Below are positions 59,995 through 64,000 of a stretch of 64,000 bases of DNA, in pieces. The stretch is from positions 310,001 through 374,000 of the forward strand of contig NZ_CP077291.1 of NCBI RefSeq assembly GCF_019048065.1, given 5' to 3'. The notes under the pieces are model-generated. The model was given only the letters and a program-made list of their open reading frames with translations. It was not told the origin of the DNA and did not search any database. Numbering within the stretch: the first letter of the stretch is position 1; each line of letters starts with the position of its first letter. The position numbers and the translations under genes were made by a program. This DNA comes from Citrobacter farmeri. GTDB taxonomy: Bacteria > Pseudomonadota > Gammaproteobacteria > Enterobacterales > Enterobacteriaceae.

Positions 59995-60059
59995 ATCCTT
60001 TGGGGAGGTTTTATCATTTCCCTCTCTCATGTAGAGAAAGGGTAGGGGGTATTGTTTAT

Positions 60060-60142
60060 TTTGCCGGATGGCGGCTAAAGCCTTATCGGGCCTACAAAGG
60101 TTGCTGAACCTGTAGGCCCGATAAGCTTTGCGGCATCGGGCA
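60060..60142. repeat. REP/BIME pair between acs and yjcH
   Basis: Facing units TTGCCGGATGGCGGCTAAAG and TAGGCCCGATAAGCTTTGCG within the acs operon; may lower downstream gene expression. Confidence 0.9.
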
Positions 60143-60150
60143 TTTCAGGG

Positions 60151-62109
60151 TTATGAAGGCATCGCGATGGCCTGCTTCTCTTCGAGCAGTTTCTCTACCA
60201 CGCCAGGATCGGCGAGGGTCGAGGTATCGCCCAGATTGCTGGTATCGCCCGCCGCAATCTTGCGCAAAATACGGCGCATGATTTTGCCGGAACGGGTTTT
60301 CGGCAGTGAGTCAGTCCAGTGCAGCACATCTGGCGTTGCCAGCGGGCCAATCTCTTTACGTACCCAGTTGCGCACTTCGGCGTACAGTTCAGGGGAGGGT
60401 TCTTCGCCGTGGTTCAGCGTCACATAGGCATAAATCGCCTGGCCCTTGATGTTGTGTGGAATACCGACCACCGCCGCTTCGGCGATCTTCGGATGCGCCA
60501 CCAGCGCGGATTCAATTTCTGCCGTGCCCAGACGGTGGCCCGAGACGTTCAGCACGTCATCGACGCGACCGGTGATCCAGTAATAACCGTCTTCGTCACG
60601 ACGAGCGCCGTCGCCGCTGAAGTACATGTTTTTAAAGGTTGAGAAGTAGGTTTGCTCAAAACGTTCGTGATCGCCGAACAGCGTACGCGCCTGTCCCGGC
60701 CAGGAGTCGATGATCACCAGGTTGCCTTCGGTGGCCCCTTCTTGCGGATGACCTTCGTTGTCTACCAGCGCCGGTTGCACGCCGAAGAACGGACGGGTGG
60801 CGGAGCCGGCTTTCAGTTCGGTCGCGCCGGGCAGCGGGGTGATCATGAAGCCACCGGTTTCGGTCTGCCACCAGGTATCCACCACCGGGCATTTTTCATT
60901 ACCGATTTTCTTCCAGTACCACTCCCATGCTTCCGGGTTGATGGGTTCGCCAACCGAACCCAGAATGCGCAGCGATGAGCGGTCAGTGCCCTCAATCGCC
61001 TTGTCGCCTTCTGCCATCAGGGCGCGGATCGCCGTCGGCGCGGTATAGAGAATGTTGACCTTATGTTTATCCACCACCTGGCTCATACGCGCCGGGGTTG
61101 GCCAGTTCGGCACCCCTTCAAACATCAGCGTGGTGGCGCCGCAGGCCAGTGGGCCATACAGCAGATAACTGTGTCCGGTGACCCAACCCACGTCGGCAGT
61201 ACACCAGTAGATATCGCCCGGATGGTAGTCAAACACATACTTAAAGGTTGTTGCGGCATACACCAGATAGCCGCCGGTGGTGTGCAGCACGCCCTTTGGT
61301 TTACCGGTGGAGCCAGAGGTATAGAGGATGAACAGCGGATCTTCGGCGTTCATTTCCGCAGGCTGATGCTCGACGCTGGCCTTGTCAATCAGGTCGCTCC
61401 ACCACAGGTCGCGACCTTCCTGCCATTCAATGTTGCCGCCAGTGCGCTTCAGCACAATGACATGCTCGATGGTTTTCACGTTCGGGTTTTTCAGCGCATC
61501 GTCGACGTTTTTCTTCAGCGGAATGCTGCGACCGGCACGTACACCTTCATCAGCGGTGATAACCAGCTTCGAACTGGAATCAATGATGCGACCGGCGACG
61601 GCTTCCGGTGAGAAGCCACCGAAGATCACCGAATGGACGGCACCAATGCGGGCACAGGCCAGCATTGCGACAGCGGCCTCTGGCACCATCGGCATATAGA
61701 TCGCAACCACATCGCCTTTTTTAATGCCCAGATCCTGCAGCGTATTGGCGAAACGGCAGACATCGCGATGCAGTTCGCGATAGCTAATGTGTTTGCTCTG
61801 CGAGGCGTCATCGCCTTCCCAGATGATAGCGGTACGATCGCCATTTTCCTGTAGGTGACGATCGAGACAATTCGCCGCCAGGTTCAGCGTGCCGTCCTCG
61901 TACCATTTGATGGACACATTGCCCGGTGCGAAAGAGGTGTTCTTCACTTTCTGGTATGGCTTGATCCAGTCGAGAATTTTTCCCTGCTCGCCCCAGAAGG
62001 TATCTGGCTCGTTAATAGATTGTTGGTACTTCGCTTCGTACTGCTCCGGATTAATCAGGCAACGATCCGCAATGTTTGCGGGAATAGCGTGTTTGTGAAT
62101 TTGGCTCAT
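60151..62109 (-). CDS. acs: Acetyl-CoA synthetase
   Basis: 652 residues. AMP-forming ligase: acetate + ATP + CoA to acetyl-CoA. AMP-binding motif [15 protein letters not shown] (about 262-276), [36 protein letters not shown], and the C-terminal Lys acetylation site in [11 protein letters not shown] (about 609). First gene of acs-yjcH-actP, scavenging acetate in stationary phase. Divergent from nrfA across a 429-bp gap with a CRP-like site. Confidence 0.98.
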   Translation of the reverse strand: MSQIHKHAIPANIADRCLINPEQYEAKYQQSINEPDTFWGEQGKILDWIKPYQKVKNTSFAPGNVSIKWYEDGTLNLAANCLDRHLQENGDRTAIIWEGDDASQSKHISYRELHRDVCRFANTLQDLGIKKGDVVAIYMPMVPEAAVAMLACARIGAVHSVIFGGFSPEAVAGRIIDSSSKLVITADEGVRAGRSIPLKKNVDDALKNPNVKTIEHVIVLKRTGGNIEWQEGRDLWWSDLIDKASVEHQPAEMNAEDPLFILYTSGSTGKPKGVLHTTGGYLVYAATTFKYVFDYHPGDIYWCTADVGWVTGHSYLLYGPLACGATTLMFEGVPNWPTPARMSQVVDKHKVNILYTAPTAIRALMAEGDKAIEGTDRSSLRILGSVGEPINPEAWEWYWKKIGNEKCPVVDTWWQTETGGFMITPLPGATELKAGSATRPFFGVQPALVDNEGHPQEGATEGNLVIIDSWPGQARTLFGDHERFEQTYFSTFKNMYFSGDGARRDEDGYYWITGRVDDVLNVSGHRLGTAEIESALVAHPKIAEAAVVGIPHNIKGQAIYAYVTLNHGEEPSPELYAEVRNWVRKEIGPLATPDVLHWTDSLPKTRSGKIMRRILRKIAAGDTSNLGDTSTLADPGVVEKLLEEKQAIAMPS

Positions 62110-62538
62110 GGCTTTTGTTCTCCTTGTAGGATGTTAATAATATGTCTCATAAACGTTAAATGTAGGGGCTTTGGCAGTTTTGTTTAGGTTTTGCGCGACA
62201 GATCACGCAATACAGGAATTGTGCAAATTAGCGGCAATACGTTTTTTGAAGGAAACCAACAAAAGTTGCCAAAATCTTTCCGTTACAGAGGGTTATGTTA
62301 ATTTTTCCAGAAAGGCGATCGGGGTCGAAAAATGAGAAAGGAGTAGAGCAAAAACGGCTTGACTAACTCTAAAGTGGTATTTTACATGCACTTACAATTG
62401 ATTAAAGACAACATTTTATGTGTGGTTTTTTGTTACATCTGGAGAGGGCAATGTCATGGCGGTGTGTGTGGTTATCGTCATGGATAGAATAAAAAGAACC
62501 GTCATTGAACATAATGGCGCAATCTGGATGAGACCTCT
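62110..62538. promoter_or_regulatory. Divergent acs/nrfA promoter region
   Basis: No gene. An FNR-type box TTGAT-TAAA-GACAA (62398-62411) lies 41.5 bp upstream of a start predicted from the -10 TTACAT (62433-62438), fitting the FNR-dependent nrf promoter. On the acs side a CRP-like inverted repeat TTGCGTGATCTGTCGCGCAA (minus strand, 62191-62210) is seen. In E. coli acs is CRP-activated and nrfA is FNR/NarP-activated. Confidence 0.65.
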
Positions 62539-63975
62539 ATGGCAAGGATTACACTACGCGCACGCCGTTTCTTCAGCCTGGTCGTACCGCTGTTTTTCAT
62601 TTCTGCGGTTTATGCTGAGCAAACGCCCGAACCCGCAAAGACTGTTACCGTTGAAGCGAAGAATGAAGTCTTCGCTCCTCAGCATCCCGATCAATACCTT
62701 TCATGGAAAGCCACCTCAGAACAATCAAAACGTGAAGACGCATTAGCGGAAGATCCCCGTCTGGTGATCCTGTGGGCGGGATATCCGTTCTCCCGTGATT
62801 ACAACAAACCGCGTGGGCACGCCTATGCGGTGACCGATGTACGCGAAACGTTACGTACCGGTGCACCAAAGACCGCTGAAGACGGCCCATTACCGATGGC
62901 CTGCTGGAGCTGCAAAAGCCCGGACGTGGCGCGTCTTATCCAGAAAGACGGTGAAGACGGCTACTTCCACGGCATGTGGGCGCGTGGCGGTCCGGAAGTC
63001 GTTAACAACCTGGGCTGCGGCGATTGCCACAACACGGCGTCACCTGACTTCGCGAAAGGTAAACCTGAGCTGACGTTGTCTCGTCCGTACGCTGAACGCG
63101 CAATGGAGACCATCGGCAAGCCGTTCGATAAAGCCGGTCGTTTCGACCAACAGTCGATGGTTTGCGCGCAGTGCCATGTGGAATACCACTTTGACGGCAA
63201 AAACAAAGCCGTTAAGTTCCCGTGGGACGACGGCATGAAGGTGGAGGACATGGAGAAATATTATGACGCCATTACCTTCGCAGACTGGACCAACTCGCTG
63301 TCAAAAACGCCGATGCTAAAAGCGCAGCATCCGGAATATGAAACCTGGAGCGTCGGCATTCACGGCAAAAACAATGTGACCTGCATCGACTGTCACATGC
63401 CGAAAGTGCAGAACGCCGATGGCAAACTCTATACCGATCATAAGATTGGCAACCCGTTCGACAACTTCCCACAGACCTGTGCGAACTGCCATACCCAGGA
63501 CAAAGCTGCCCTGCAAAATGTCGTTGCTGAGCGTAAGAAGGCGATCAATGGGCTGAAAATCAAGGTTGAAGATCAGCTGGTACATGCTCACTTTGAAGCG
63601 AAAGCGGCCTGGGATGCGGGCGCAACGGAAGCGGAAATGAAGCCGATTCTGAGCGATATCCGTCACGCGCAGTGGCGCTGGGATCTGGCCATTGCTTCCC
63701 ACGGTATCCACATGCACGCTCCGGAAGAAGGCCTGCGGATGTTAGGCATCGCGATGGACAAAGCCGCCGATGCCCGGACGAAACTGGCGCGTCTGCTGGC
63801 AACCAAAGGCATCACCCATGAAATAGCGATACCGGATATCTCCACCAAAGAGAAAGCCCAGGCGGCCATTGGTCTGAACATGCAGCAGATTAACGCCGAT
63901 AAGCAGGACTTTATCAAAACGGTGATTCCGCAGTGGGAAGAACAGGCGCGTAAAAACGGTTTGTTAAGCCAATAA
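62539..63975 (+). CDS. nrfA: Periplasmic cytochrome c552 nitrite reductase
   Basis: 478 residues with a signal peptide (cleavage VYA-EQTPEP, about residue 26). Pentahaem enzyme reducing nitrite to ammonia. The catalytic haem uses the unusual CWSCK (about 122-126); four CxxCH sites follow: CGDCH, CAQCH, CIDCH and CANCH. Calcium/active-site Tyr and His around QCHVEYHF are kept. First gene of nrfABCDEFG; the rest is beyond the window. Anaerobic, FNR-dependent. Confidence 0.98.
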   Translation: MARITLRARRFFSLVVPLFFISAVYAEQTPEPAKTVTVEAKNEVFAPQHPDQYLSWKATSEQSKREDALAEDPRLVILWAGYPFSRDYNKPRGHAYAVTDVRETLRTGAPKTAEDGPLPMACWSCKSPDVARLIQKDGEDGYFHGMWARGGPEVVNNLGCGDCHNTASPDFAKGKPELTLSRPYAERAMETIGKPFDKAGRFDQQSMVCAQCHVEYHFDGKNKAVKFPWDDGMKVEDMEKYYDAITFADWTNSLSKTPMLKAQHPEYETWSVGIHGKNNVTCIDCHMPKVQNADGKLYTDHKIGNPFDNFPQTCANCHTQDKAALQNVVAERKKAINGLKIKVEDQLVHAHFEAKAAWDAGATEAEMKPILSDIRHAQWRWDLAIASHGIHMHAPEEGLRMLGIAMDKAADARTKLARLLATKGITHEIAIPDISTKEKAQAAIGLNMQQINADKQDFIKTVIPQWEEQARKNGLLSQ

Positions 63976-63983
63976 CCTCAATT

Positions 63984-64000
63984 TGCCGGATGACAGCGCC
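63984..64000. repeat. Start of a REP unit after nrfA
   Basis: TGCCGGATGACAGCGCC begins a REP cut by the window end. Confidence 0.7.

Overview
This is a chromosomal segment of an Enterobacteriaceae member close to Citrobacter/Salmonella/Escherichia. From rtcB to nrfA almost every protein resembles its E. coli K-12 counterpart, and the order is that of the E. coli 91-93 min region: lysC-pgi-yjbEFGH-psiE-malGFE/malK-lamB-malM-ubiCA-plsB-dgkA-lexA-dinF-yjbJ-zur-dusA-pspG-qorA-dnaB-alr-tyrB-aphA-yjbR-uvrA-ssb-yjcB-pdeC-soxSR-ghxP-yjcE-actP-yjcH-acs-nrfA. Many REP/BIME repeats lie between genes. The genus call (Citrobacter favoured) is an inference from gene content and was not tested by search.

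Layout. 1-1.6 kb: the start of an SFCGS-family gene (cut by the window edge) and the pantoate transporter panS. 1.7-6.9 kb: an RNA-repair locus, with the sigma-54 activator rtcR divergent from slipin-rtcB-nucleotidyltransferase. A sigma-54 promoter drives the operon, and its ~290-nt leader carries a tRNA T-arm-like motif. 7-10.3 kb: lysC and pgi; the lysC leader appears to have lost the lysine riboswitch. 10.7-15 kb: yjbEFGH exopolysaccharide operon and psiE. 15.3-23 kb: the maltose regulon. 23-30.7 kb: ubiquinone and phospholipid genes and the lexA-dinF SOS unit, then yjbJ and zur. 31-43.9 kb: a TraF-like outer-membrane protein, dusA, pspG, qorA, dnaB, alr, tyrB, aphA, yjbR, uvrA and ssb.

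44-47.7 kb is accessory relative to K-12. It holds a universal stress protein, a P2-type cation ATPase, and, divergent from the ATPase, an apparently unannotated 36-residue single-span membrane protein. One near-consensus FNR box sits between the last two, at class II spacing to a plausible -10 on each side. 48-57.9 kb: yjcB, pdeC, soxS/soxR, the sRNA SraL, a glutathione S-transferase, ghxP, yjcE, and a cidR-cidAB module in the place of E. coli yjcF. 58-64 kb: the acetate operon acs-yjcH-actP and the periplasmic nitrite reductase nrfA.

Most of the window is housekeeping. The best candidates for new biology are the RNA-repair leader, the FNR-linked ATPase/microprotein pair, the riboswitch-less lysC, and cidAB beside acetate uptake and activation genes.
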